From positions 62,001-126,000 of the forward strand of contig VFZF01000010.1 in the NCBI GenBank assembly GCA_016871335.1: DNA of 64,000 nucleotides. The letters are read 5' to 3'. The notes below the pieces were generated by a model, which searched no databases, was not told where the DNA came from, and saw only the letters and a list, made by a program, of their open reading frames with translations. The stretch comes from Acidimicrobiia bacterium (GTDB taxonomy: Bacteria; Acidobacteriota; Vicinamibacteria; Vicinamibacterales; SCN-69-37). The stretch's first letter is position 1. Each line of letters begins with the position of its first letter. The position numbers and the translations under genes were made by a program. Shown one piece after another: positions 1 to 7,667 of this stretch.

Positions 1-1587
1 CGCCGAAAATTCCTCGTACGTGCCCTTGAAGTCCTGGATCCCGTCGTCGGTGAAGACCCACAGACGTGTGGCGACTTCTTCGATCAGGTCCTGGTCGTGG
101 GTCACGAGGAACACCGTGCCTTCGAACTTCTGCAGGGCGATGTTCAGCGCGTTGATCGATTCGAGGTCGAGGTGGTTGGTGGGTTCGTCAAACACCAGCA
201 CGTTCGGCTTCTGCAGCATGATGCGGCAGAAGAGCAGGCGGGCCGTTTCTCCGCCCGAGAGCGCCGTCGTCGGCTTGAGGCCTTCTTCGCCGCGGAACAA
301 CATCTGGCCGAGCAGGCCGTGGATGTCCTGGCGCGTCAAATCCGGATCAAACGAGTGCAACCACTCGGCCGCCGTGGTCCCCTTGGCAATGGCGCCCGTA
401 TGATCCTGGGCGAAGTAGCCAATCGAGGCCTCGTGGCCCCACTTGACGACGCCGGCATCGCGGTCCCCGGGTGACTCGGGCTGGCCTGGGGCGTCCGCAA
501 GCAGCGCTCGGAGCAACGTGGTCTTGCCCATGCCGTTGCGGCCGATGAGGCCGATCTTCTCCCCGCGCGACACGATGGCGTCGAAGTTCCGGATGACCTT
601 CAGGTCGCCGTACGTCTTGTGCACCCCCTGCGCTTCGAGCAGGTTGCGTCCTGACGGCCGGTTCATCTGGAAGCGGATGTACGGACGCTGGATGTTCGAT
701 CGCGCCAGGTCCGTCGTCTGCAGCCGCTCCACTTCCTTGCGGCGTGAGGCGACCTGGGAGGCGCGGGTACCGGCGGAGAAGCGGGCGATGAAGTCGTTGA
801 GCTGGTCGATCTTCTTTTCGCGCTGGGCATTCTCGGACTCGATGCGCGCACGAATCTGCGTCTTCGCCAGCACCATGTCGTCGTATCCGCCGGTGTAGGT
901 GATGATCGTCTCGTAGTCGATGTCGGCGGTATGGGTGCAGACGGCGTTCAGAAAATGCCGGTCGTGCGAGATGACGATGAGCGTGCCGTCGTAACGGGTG
1001 AGGAACTCCTCGAGCCAGTGGATCGAGTCGAGGTCGAGGTGGTTCGTTGGCTCGTCGAGCAGTAGGGCGCGCGGATTGCCGAACAGCGCCTGCGCGAGCA
1101 GCACGCGGACCTTCTGGCCACCCTGCAGTTCCGACATCCACCGGTCGTGCAGTTCGTCGGCAATGTCGAGCCCCTGCAGCAGAATTGCCGCATCACTGTC
1201 GGCCGAGTAGCCGTCTTCTTCGCCGACGATGCCCTCGAGTTCACCGAGGCGCATGCCTTCCGCGTCGGTCATCTCGGTCTTTTCGTAGAGCCGCTCGCGC
1301 TCCTGCAGCGTGTTCCAGAGGCGCTTGTTGCCCATGATGACCGTGTCGATCACCCGGAACTGGTCGAAGGCGAACTGGTCCTGACTGAGGACGCCGATCT
1401 TGTCGGGACGCGAGACGGTGCCCTTCTGCGGCGTGAGCTCCCCGGTGAGGAGCTTCATGAACGTGGACTTGCCGGCGCCGTTGGGCCCGGTGAGACCATA
1501 CCGGCGCCCCGCACTGAACGTCGTGGTCACATCGTCGAAGAGCACCTTCGACCCATAGCGCATAGACACGTTGGCGACAGAGATCAT
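1..1587 (-). CDS. ybiT: ABC-F family ATP-binding protein, YbiT type (3' end outside window)
   Basis: Cytosolic ABC-F protein: two ATP-binding cassettes, no membrane domain; the family acts at the ribosome in translation control. 529 codons are visible and E. coli YbiT has about 530, so only the last few residues are missing. Cassette 1 has Walker A GPNGAGKS (about residues 34-41), an LQGGQ-type signature and LLLDEPTNHLDL. A charged linker follows. Cassette 2 has GRNGMGKTT, LSGGETARL and LVFDEPTNHLDL. Phrases such as ISHDRHFLNAVCTH match YbiT more closely than EttA or Uup. The ATG at 1587 is chosen because an ATG 8 nt upstream is out of frame and stops at once. A TAGAAT box lies 9 nt before the start. 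It is divergent from nothing: the next gene, also on the minus strand, lies upstream. The family is certain; the specific role is inferred. Confidence 0.93.
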   Translation of the reverse strand, partial: MISVANVSMRYGSKVLFDDVTTTFSAGRRYGLTGPNGAGKSTFMKLLTGELTPQKGTVSRPDKIGVLSQDQFAFDQFRVIDTVIMGNKRLWNTLQERERLYEKTEMTDAEGMRLGELEGIVGEEDGYSADSDAAILLQGLDIADELHDRWMSELQGGQKVRVLLAQALFGNPRALLLDEPTNHLDLDSIHWLEEFLTRYDGTLIVISHDRHFLNAVCTHTADIDYETIITYTGGYDDMVLAKTQIRARIESENAQREKKIDQLNDFIARFSAGTRASQVASRRKEVERLQTTDLARSNIQRPYIRFQMNRPSGRNLLEAQGVHKTYGDLKVIRNFDAIVSRGEKIGLIGRNGMGKTTLLRALLADAPGQPESPGDRDAGVVKWGHEASIGYFAQDHTGAIAKGTTAAEWLHSFDPDLTRQDIHGLLGQMLFRGEEGLKPTTALSGGETARLLFCRIMLQKPNVLVFDEPTNHLDLESINALNIALQKFEGTVFLVTHDQDLIEEVATRLWVFTDDGIQDFKGTYEEFSA

Positions 1588-1596
1588 GAACTCATG

Positions 1597-1602
1597 ATTC
1601 TA
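1597..1602 (-). promoter_or_regulatory. Candidate -10 box (TAGAAT) for the ABC-F gene
   Basis: TAGAAT on the minus strand ends 9 nt before the ATG. Transcription would then start about 2-3 nt before the start codon, and no Shine-Dalgarno sequence fits. I see no good -35 box at 16-18 nt spacing. Confidence 0.4.
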
Positions 1603-1633
1603 GCATCCGCCCAGCGGCTCAGCCGCTCACCCG

Positions 1634-2068
1634 TCAGCCGGCTACCGACAAGAGCTCGATCTCGAAGATCAGGTGCGCGTTGGGCGGAATCGGGCCGGCA
1701 CCCTGGGAGCCGTAGCCCAGACTGGGCGGGATGATCAGACGGCGTTTGCCGCCGACTTTCATGCCCGGCAGGCCCTGGTGCCAGCCCTGAATCACGGAAC
1801 TGACGCCGATGGTGAAGCTGAAGCCCACACCCGACGTGTTGGCGTCGAACTGCGCGCCCTTGTTATCGGTGGCGGTGGTCGAGTAGACCCAGCCGGTGTA
1901 ATAGACCCGTACGGTCTTGCCGTTGGTGGCTTCGGTGCCGGTGCCGACGGTGAGGTCGGTGGTGGAGAACGGGATGTCGAGAGGCGGCGCCGTCGGGGCG
2001 GCCTTGTCGCCACAGGCGACGGACACGGCGAGCAGGGCGGCCACGAACACGAATTTCGCTGAATGCAT
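1634..2068 (-). CDS. FKBP-type peptidyl-prolyl cis-trans isomerase, lipoprotein
   Basis: Peptidyl-prolyl isomerase helping protein folding outside the cytoplasm. 144 residues: a signal peptide with a lipobox (VSVAC, Cys19), a short Thr/Pro linker, then one FKBP domain from about residue 40 to the end. Diagnostic FKBP segments are VRVYYTGWVY, FDANTSGVGFSFTIG, VIQGWHQGLPGMKVGGKR and the C-terminal IPPNAHLIFEIELL. It is a single-domain form without the dimerisation domain of FkpA, so I give no gene symbol. A TATCAT box 8 nt before the ATG suggests its own promoter, divergent from the VWFA-related genes. Confidence 0.93.
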   Translation of the reverse strand: MHSAKFVFVAALLAVSVACGDKAAPTAPPLDIPFSTTDLTVGTGTEATNGKTVRVYYTGWVYSTTATDNKGAQFDANTSGVGFSFTIGVSSVIQGWHQGLPGMKVGGKRRLIIPPSLGYGSQGAGPIPPNAHLIFEIELLSVAG

Positions 2069-2076
2069 ACGTCACG

Positions 2077-2082
2077 ATGATA
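2077..2082 (-). promoter_or_regulatory. Candidate -10 box (TATCAT) for the FKBP gene
   Basis: TATCAT on the minus strand lies 8 nt before the ATG at 2068. It belongs to the recurring set of -10 boxes found 6-9 nt before start codons in this window. No convincing -35 is visible. Confidence 0.35.
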
Positions 2083-2132
2083 GCTGGGCTAAGGTCCTCT
2101 TTGCCAGCCGCCCATCCTGCACGGTGTCTTTT

Positions 2133-2225
2133 ATGAGCGTGCGATTGATCGTTCCACTCCTCGCCGTGACTCTGGCCGGGACTCCTGGACTCCTCGACCC
2201 CTGGACCCCGGACCCTGGACCGTAG
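2133..2225 (+). other. Out-of-frame signal peptide of the first VWFA-related gene
   Basis: The ATG at 2133 opens a 30-codon reading frame with a clear hydrophobic signal sequence (MSVRLIVPLLAVTLAG). It then runs into a tract of GGAC-containing 7/8-mers and ends at TAG 2223-2225. The mature VWFA-related protein continues in a different frame from about 2225. In the paralogue just downstream, signal peptide, repeat tract and mature protein are all in one frame. This is therefore the detached leader of the following gene. Adding one 7-bp unit, or losing two, would join the frames without creating a stop. Confidence 0.7.
2184..2221 (+). repeat. Short tandem repeat tract, 7/8-bp units of the CCTGGAC type
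   Basis: Successive units are CCTGGAC, TCCTCGAC, CCCTGGAC, CCCGGAC and CCTGGAC. The tract lies between the signal-peptide frame and the mature frame of the first VWFA-related gene and is responsible for their being out of register. Confidence 0.8.
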
Positions 2226-2248
2226 GACCCCAAGCCACGCAACGCCCA

Positions 2249-3979
2249 GTGTTCCGCTCCGACTCCCACTTCGTGCTGGTGGACGCGTATCCGCTGCGTG
2301 ACGGCAAGGTGGTGGAGGGGCTGACGGCCGGCGATTTTGTGGTGCGCGAAGACGACGTGCCGCAGGAGGTGGAGTTGTTTGAGTTCGTGGGTGTGGGCTC
2401 GAACGAGCCGGAATCCGCCCGTCGCGACCCGAACACGCTGGCGGAATCGCGCGCAGCGGCGGCGGACCCGAGGGCCCGTGCGTTTGTCACCTACTTCGAT
2501 ATTCCGCACGTCTCGACCGCCGGTGCCCATCGCGCACGGCTGCCGCTCGTGCAACTGCTCACCGACATCGTCACGCCGAACGACGTCTTCAGTGTGATCT
2601 CGAGCGAATACGACGTGGCGTCGATGACGTTTCAGCGCCGGGTCACGTCGATCGACGATCAGTTGCGCCGGTACTGGGCGCGGGGCCTGCGCGACAGCTT
2701 CATGAAGACGGCCGACGAAGACGGGCTGTTCAGCTGTTTCGACGACACCGACGGCATGGTGGTGAAGCAGCGCTTTGTGGCCGACGGGGCCCTGATGCGG
2801 CCACTGGCCACCGTCATCATCGAGCGGCATCGCGCCGACCGCATCCTGACGCACCTTGAGGATTTGGTCTGGTATCTCGGCAGCCTGCGGGAGGGGCGCA
2901 CGTCCGTGTTTCTGTTCAGCGAGGGGTGGCGCCGTTATACGCGTGACACCGTGCTCAAAGCGGAGATCGCCGCAACCCAGTGGGAATTGCCGAGCGGGGG
3001 AGTCCGTGGCTCCGAGATCGTCATGTTCAACATGGTCGCGCAGGGGCAGCGGCAGGCGTGCATGCAGGAGGCCACGCGGCTGGCGGACCTGGACATGGTC
3101 ACCAGATATCAGCAGCTCATTCGGCTGGCCAACAGCATGAACGTGTCGTTCTACACCGTGAATCCGCTGGGCCTGGCGGCGATTGACCGCAACATCGGCG
3201 AAAAGAACTACGTGATTGACCCGACACAGATCGTCGCGGAGGACTTTGACCGCCTCAATGAACGACGGGACGTGCTGGAGGAAATTGCGGTGAAGACCGA
3301 CGGCGCCGCGGCCGTGAGCACGAACGACATGCGACAGGCCCTGCGGCCCATCATGGACCAGCTCCGGACGTTTTATCTGCTCGGCTACTACTCGACGAAC
3401 ACGAGGTTCGACGGACAGATCCGGACCATCTCGGTGTCTTCACCCCAGCCCGGCGTCCAGGTGAAGGCCAGACGTAGCTACCGCGCACCGACGGAAGAAG
3501 AGCGCGCCTTGCGGGCGAACCCGGTGTCCGCGCCTGCGCTCACGGAACTCGACCGTGCGCTCGATGTCCTCGCAGGCATTCGATCCGCGGATGACCGCAG
3601 TTTCAACGCGGCACGGTATCTGAAGGCAGACGCCGCACCCATCCTCGGCGCGCCGGCCGTGTTCCGCGCGACACCGTCTCCGCGGTCGCCGATTGTTGCC
3701 GTCACCGCGCCCGCGTTCCGGCGGACGGAACGTCTGCACATTGAATGGCCGCTCATGCAGGAGCTGGAGTCACGGACCGCACGCGTCCTGGGGCGCGACG
3801 GCAAGCCCTTGGCCGCGCAGGCCGTGGTGAGTGAACGGGCCGCAGACTCCGCGCCGACGGTGTTGGTCGTCGACGTGGTCCTCGCGGCGCTGGCCCCTGG
3901 TGACTACGCCGTGGAACTGGTCGTGACCAGCCGGGGCGAAACCAGACGCACCTACCTGCCATTCAAGGTGGTACCGTAA
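2249..3979 (+). CDS. VWFA-related acidobacterial protein, first copy (signal peptide out of frame)
   Basis: Paralogue of the next gene; both match the acidobacterial VWFA-related family (TIGR03436 type), secreted proteins of unknown role. The open frame reaches upstream to about 2150 without a good start; GTG 2249 is the first possible start near the conserved VFRSD segment. Order: an N-terminal beta-rich stretch (DGKVVEGLTAGDFVVRED), a VWA-like domain starting with VTYFDIPHVS (about residues 85-95), a conserved YLLGYYSTNTRFDG segment, and a C-terminal beta domain with RRTERLHIEWP. The classic DxSxS metal site is not intact (D-I-P-H-V-S). The export signal lies out of frame at 2133-2225, so as sequenced the product would stay in the cytoplasm or not be made. 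The stop is 3 bp before the next ATG, so the pair is co-transcribed. Confidence 0.8.
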   Translation: MFRSDSHFVLVDAYPLRDGKVVEGLTAGDFVVREDDVPQEVELFEFVGVGSNEPESARRDPNTLAESRAAAADPRARAFVTYFDIPHVSTAGAHRARLPLVQLLTDIVTPNDVFSVISSEYDVASMTFQRRVTSIDDQLRRYWARGLRDSFMKTADEDGLFSCFDDTDGMVVKQRFVADGALMRPLATVIIERHRADRILTHLEDLVWYLGSLREGRTSVFLFSEGWRRYTRDTVLKAEIAATQWELPSGGVRGSEIVMFNMVAQGQRQACMQEATRLADLDMVTRYQQLIRLANSMNVSFYTVNPLGLAAIDRNIGEKNYVIDPTQIVAEDFDRLNERRDVLEEIAVKTDGAAAVSTNDMRQALRPIMDQLRTFYLLGYYSTNTRFDGQIRTISVSSPQPGVQVKARRSYRAPTEEERALRANPVSAPALTELDRALDVLAGIRSADDRSFNAARYLKADAAPILGAPAVFRATPSPRSPIVAVTAPAFRRTERLHIEWPLMQELESRTARVLGRDGKPLAAQAVVSERAADSAPTVLVVDVVLAALAPGDYAVELVVTSRGETRRTYLPFKVVP

Positions 3980-3982
3980 CTC

Positions 3983-6019
3983 ATGCGTTCGGTGCTCTCC
4001 GCCTCTCTGATTCTTGTGGCCGCGTTTTTTGCGGCGCCTCCGGTGTGGACCCTGGACCCTGGACTCCTAGACCCCGGACCACAGGCCTCACAAGATCAGC
4101 GCCCTGTCTTCCGCTCCGACGCCTACTTCGTGACAGTGGACGCCTACCCGACAAGAGACGGCAAGGTTGTTGAAGGCCTGACCGCCGACGACTTCATCGT
4201 CGAGGAAGACGGCACGCCGCAGTCGGTCGAAAGCTTTGAGTTTGTCGACGCGGCTGGAGCGACGCCTGAGGCCACCCGCCGTGATCCGAACACCGTGGCA
4301 CAGTCGCGGCTGCTGGCGGCTGATGCCCGCATGCGCGCGTTTGTGATCTACCTCGATATCGAGCATGTCTCCATCGCGGGCGCCAAGGCCGCGCGCGTGC
4401 CGCTGATTTCGATGCTCAATCAGTTGATCGGGGAAAACGATCTGGTCTCGCTCACGACGTCACAGGTGCCGCCAAACGGACTGACGTTCGGGCGTCGGAC
4501 AATGGGTATTGAGGATCTGCTGGCGCGCAACTGGAAATGGGGCACACGGGATGCCGTCCGTACGCCGCTCCTGAACGAACTCGAGCAGTGTTTTCCGGCC
4601 GACAACGAGGGGCGTGAGGGCTGGGTGCGCGACGGGCAGGCCGTGCGGCGCATCTCCGCGGTGCTGCACGACCGCGCGCGAGAGGAAGCCGTGCTCGAGC
4701 ATCTTGAGGAACTCGTGTACTACCTTGGCGCGCTGCGCGAAGGCCGCACGTCCGTTGTGGTCTTCACCGAAGGGTGGCGGCTGTTCCGAGGGGACGGCGG
4801 CCTGATGGGGTACACGGGGCGTCGCAATCCGGCGTGTGATCAGTATCTGATTCGGTACGCCAACATCGATGGACAGGCCCGGCTGCGCGCGATCATCAAC
4901 CGGGCCAATCGCAGCAACGTGGTGTTCTACATGGTCAATCCAGGTGGACTCACGGCGTTTGACTACGATATTTCCGAGCGGGTGCTGGGGACAGGGGATA
5001 TTTCGCAGTCGCCGGTGGCACAGGGATTCAGCAACATTCGTGACCGCGTGAGCGGCATGCAGACGCTTGCTGAGAACACCGACGGTCTTGCGGTGGTCGA
5101 CACCAACGATCTCAAGGCCGGACTCAAACGCGTCAGTGATGCGTTGTCGGCGTATTACCTGCTTGGCTACTACTCATCCAATACGGCCTTCGACGGTCGT
5201 GAACGGCGCATTCGCGTGCGCGTGAAGCAGCCCGGCGTTGAGGTCACCGCCAGACGCGGATACACCGCGCCTTCAGAGGCGGAGCGTGCGGCGCGTGCCG
5301 CCGCTGCCGCCAACCCCATTGTCGCCACTGGTCCGTCACCCGTGGACCTCGCGCTCGGGGGGCTCGCGCGTCTGCGTCCGGACACGGATGTGTTTGTGCA
5401 CTCCACGTTGGTGGGGACGCGGCTCACGGCGTTTGCCGAGGTGGGGCCCTCCGAGATCTCCCGTGGTGCGATGGCGAAGGACGGCACGCTGGAGGTCACG
5501 GTGCTGGGACCTGATGGCGCTACGTTGGGCGCCGCCACAGTGCCTGTGCTTGCGGCGATGCGGGCCGCCACCGCGTCGGTCACGGTGCCCGCCGACCTCG
5601 CTACTGCGACGATTACGACCAAGGTGCGCACGGCGACCGGGACCATTGAATCCAAAACGCCGGCCACGCGAGACGATGGGACAGTGCTCGGGGCGGGGCT
5701 GGTGTATCGCGCGACGCCGGCGTCGCGATCACCGCTGGTGCCTGTCGCCAGTTTCCAGTTCCGGCGCACCGAACGCGTTCATATCGAGTGGCCCGTCGGC
5801 GGCCCCCTTGAACGGCGGGACGCGCGCCTGCTCGGCCGCAATGGTGAGCCGGTGGCCGTCACGATCACGCTGACGGAGATCGAACGAGATGGCCGCCATG
5901 TCCTCGCACTCGACGGGCTGCTCGCCCCTCTTGCGCCGGGTGACTACGTGGTCGAAGTCACGGCCGCCGCGGGCGGCAGGACGGAGACGCGGCTCGTGGG
6001 AATTCGCGTGGTGAATTGA
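3983..6019 (+). CDS. Secreted VWFA-related acidobacterial protein, second copy
   Basis: 678 residues. A signal peptide (about residues 1-20, ending near AAPP) is followed by residues encoded by heptamer repeats (WTLDPGLLDPGP) and then the mature protein. The N-terminal beta domain (DGKVVEGLTADDFIVEED) is typical of the acidobacterial VWFA-related family (TIGR03436 type). The VWA-like domain begins with VIYLDIEHVSIAG. A YLLGYYSSNTAFDGRERRIRV segment precedes a C-terminal beta region with an RRTERVHIEWP motif shared with copy 1. Copy 2 is about 100 residues longer, mostly an extra beta-rich insert near residues 460-560. The DxSxS metal motif is degenerate. Function is unknown; surface adhesion or protein binding is the usual guess. 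The start is fixed by the signal peptide. Confidence 0.85.
   Translation: MRSVLSASLILVAAFFAAPPVWTLDPGLLDPGPQASQDQRPVFRSDAYFVTVDAYPTRDGKVVEGLTADDFIVEEDGTPQSVESFEFVDAAGATPEATRRDPNTVAQSRLLAADARMRAFVIYLDIEHVSIAGAKAARVPLISMLNQLIGENDLVSLTTSQVPPNGLTFGRRTMGIEDLLARNWKWGTRDAVRTPLLNELEQCFPADNEGREGWVRDGQAVRRISAVLHDRAREEAVLEHLEELVYYLGALREGRTSVVVFTEGWRLFRGDGGLMGYTGRRNPACDQYLIRYANIDGQARLRAIINRANRSNVVFYMVNPGGLTAFDYDISERVLGTGDISQSPVAQGFSNIRDRVSGMQTLAENTDGLAVVDTNDLKAGLKRVSDALSAYYLLGYYSSNTAFDGRERRIRVRVKQPGVEVTARRGYTAPSEAERAARAAAAANPIVATGPSPVDLALGGLARLRPDTDVFVHSTLVGTRLTAFAEVGPSEISRGAMAKDGTLEVTVLGPDGATLGAATVPVLAAMRAATASVTVPADLATATITTKVRTATGTIESKTPATRDDGTVLGAGLVYRATPASRSPLVPVASFQFRRTERVHIEWPVGGPLERRDARLLGRNGEPVAVTITLTEIERDGRHVLALDGLLAPLAPGDYVVEVTAAAGGRTETRLVGIRVVN
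4045..4079 (+). repeat. Heptamer tandem repeat inside the second VWFA-related gene
   Basis: Units GTGGACC, CTGGACC and CTGGACT followed by degenerate units, directly after the signal peptide. Same unit family and same position as the tract at 2184-2221, but here the reading frame stays open. Confidence 0.8.
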
Positions 6020-6141
6020 AGCTGTCGGCCCGCCTACGCCAAACAGTCGCTGCGCTCCTGGCTTCGGCGGGGCAGCCTTCGCAGTGTGCCGCCTGGCGCA
6101 GCCCAGCCGTAGCTGCGAGCGAAGCGAGCGGTAGCGAAGGC

Positions 6142-6215
6142 TGGAGCGGGCTACGGGAATCGAACCCGTCTGACTGGCTTGGGAAGCCAGGACATTACCA
6201 CTATGCTAAGCCCGC
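6142..6215 (-). tRNA. tRNA-Gly (anticodon CCC)
   Basis: Read on the minus strand, the cloverleaf has a 7-bp acceptor stem (GCGGGCT/AGCCCGC), an anticodon stem CTGGC/GCCAG around the loop TTCCCAA, and a T arm ACGGG-TTCGATT-CCCGT. Loop positions 34-36 read CCC, so it decodes GGG glycine codons. The 3' CCA is encoded (6142-6144). The interval 6020-6141 between it and the convergent VWFA gene holds no gene, only a 10-bp inverted repeat (6073-6082 with 6134-6143). Confidence 0.95.
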
Positions 6216-6218
6216 GCT

Positions 6219-6281
6219 ACATCTAACGTCTAACATCTGACATCTGACATCTGACATCTGCAATCTAACATCGGACATCGG
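6219..6281 (+). repeat. Heptamer tandem repeat, nine units (ACATCTG type)
   Basis: 63 bp made of nine consecutive 7-mers. The middle four (6233-6260) are perfect ACATCTG copies; the flanking units are ACATCTA, ACGTCTA, CAATCTA and two ACATCGG. The tract starts 3 bp from the 5' end of the tRNA gene and stops 6 bp before the phosphomannomutase stop codon. It is non-coding. Confidence 0.95.
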
Positions 6282-6287
6282 CCGGGT

Positions 6288-7667
6288 TCAACTTCGGATG
6301 ATGGCCAGCACTTCGTCGCGCTTCTGCGCCATGAGTTCGGGCGTCAGGGCCTCGAGGTTCAGGCGGAGCAGCGGCTCGGTGTTGGACGCCCGGACGTTGA
6401 AGTGCCAGTCGGGGAACTCCACCGAGAAGCCGTCCATCGTGTAGGTGTGGCCGTCCGCGTAGCGCTCGGCGAGCACCTGCAGCTTGCCGGGAATCAGGCT
6501 CATGCTGGCGACCTTGGTGTTGATCTCCCCGGAGATGTGGTACTTCTCGCGGAGCGGTGCCAGCAGCTCGCGCAGCGTCTTGCCCTTGCGCGACATGAGC
6601 TCGAGAATCAGCAGGGCCGGGATGAAACCGTTGTCCGCGAAGTGGTAGTCGCGGAAGTAGTAGTGGCCGGTCACTTCGCCGCCAAACACGGCGTTCTCCG
6701 CGCGCATCCGGCGCTTGATGAACGCGTGGCCGACCCGGTTCATGTGCGCGGTGCCGCCAAGACGGGCCACGGTGTCCTTCACCGCATAACTCGCGCGCAC
6801 GTCGTAGACGATGGCCGAGCCCGGGGACTTGAGGAGCGCCGCTTCGGCCAGCAGCGCCGTGATGAAGTCACCGGCGATGAACTCGCCGTCGCCATCGATG
6901 AAGAAACACCGATCCGCGTCGCCATCCCACGCGATCCCGATATCCGCCTTGTCGGCGATCACCCGTTCGACAATGTCGCGGCGATTCTCTTCGATAAGCG
7001 GGTTCGCCTCGTGGTTCGGGAACGTGCCATCCACCTCAAAGCAGAGCTTTGTCGTGCGGCACGGCAGGCGGTCGAACAGGCGTGGGGCCACCAGGCCCGC
7101 CATGCCCGAGCCGGCATCCAGCACGACGTTGAACGGCCGGATGACAGACGGGTCAATGAAGCGCATGACGGCTTCGACGTAGGCGTCGAGCATGTCCGCC
7201 GTGCCGTACGAACCGTGCGGCCGCTGGGGCGCGGGAATCGTGCCGCCGACGACCATGTCGCGAATCTCGCCGATGCCGGCGTCGCCCGACAGCGGGAATG
7301 CCTGGCGGCGCACCATCTTCATGCCGTTGTATTCGCCGGGATTGTGCGACGCCGTCACCTGCACGCCGCCATCGAAGTCGTGTTCCGCCACGGCGAAGTA
7401 GAGCATGTCGGTGCCCGCCATGCCGTAGTCGGTGATGGCGGCGCCCTGTTCGCGCGCCCCGTCAATGAACGCGGTGGCGAGGGAGGGAGACGACGTGCGC
7501 ATGTCGCGGGTGACGGCAATGCGCAGGGGAGTGGTGCGTCCCGGTTCGATCGACTCCATGTACGCCACATACGCGCGGCCGATGAGGCGCGCGGCCGTCT
7601 CGTGCAGTTCAGACGGGTAGAGGGCGCGGACGTCGTAGGCCTTGAAGATGTCGGGAGAGATGCTCAT
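6288..7667 (-). CDS. manB: Phosphomannomutase/phosphoglucomutase
   Basis: Interconverts hexose 6-phosphate and 1-phosphate, feeding sugar-nucleotide synthesis. 459 residues, typical of the alpha-D-phosphohexomutase family. The phosphoserine loop TASHNP lies near residue 105, the Mg-binding loop DGDADR near 245, and the sugar loop GGEVTGH near 330. The C-terminal phosphate-binding part has VRASNTEPLLRLN. The start overlaps the stop of the upstream pyrophosphorylase gene by 4 bp (ATGA), so both are translated from one transcript. Together they could make an NDP-hexose such as GDP-mannose. The family is certain; mannose against glucose preference is inferred. Confidence 0.93.
   Translation of the reverse strand: MSISPDIFKAYDVRALYPSELHETAARLIGRAYVAYMESIEPGRTTPLRIAVTRDMRTSSPSLATAFIDGAREQGAAITDYGMAGTDMLYFAVAEHDFDGGVQVTASHNPGEYNGMKMVRRQAFPLSGDAGIGEIRDMVVGGTIPAPQRPHGSYGTADMLDAYVEAVMRFIDPSVIRPFNVVLDAGSGMAGLVAPRLFDRLPCRTTKLCFEVDGTFPNHEANPLIEENRRDIVERVIADKADIGIAWDGDADRCFFIDGDGEFIAGDFITALLAEAALLKSPGSAIVYDVRASYAVKDTVARLGGTAHMNRVGHAFIKRRMRAENAVFGGEVTGHYYFRDYHFADNGFIPALLILELMSRKGKTLRELLAPLREKYHISGEINTKVASMSLIPGKLQVLAERYADGHTYTMDGFSVEFPDWHFNVRASNTEPLLRLNLEALTPELMAQKRDEVLAIIRS

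Noticed and set aside
6016-6240. A 74-codon open frame across the tRNA region
   Set aside because: It covers the tRNA-Gly gene in antisense and the heptamer repeat, and has no protein-like composition.
6219-6281. CRISPR-like array
   Set aside because: The repeats are 7 bp and directly adjacent, with no spacers and no cas genes.
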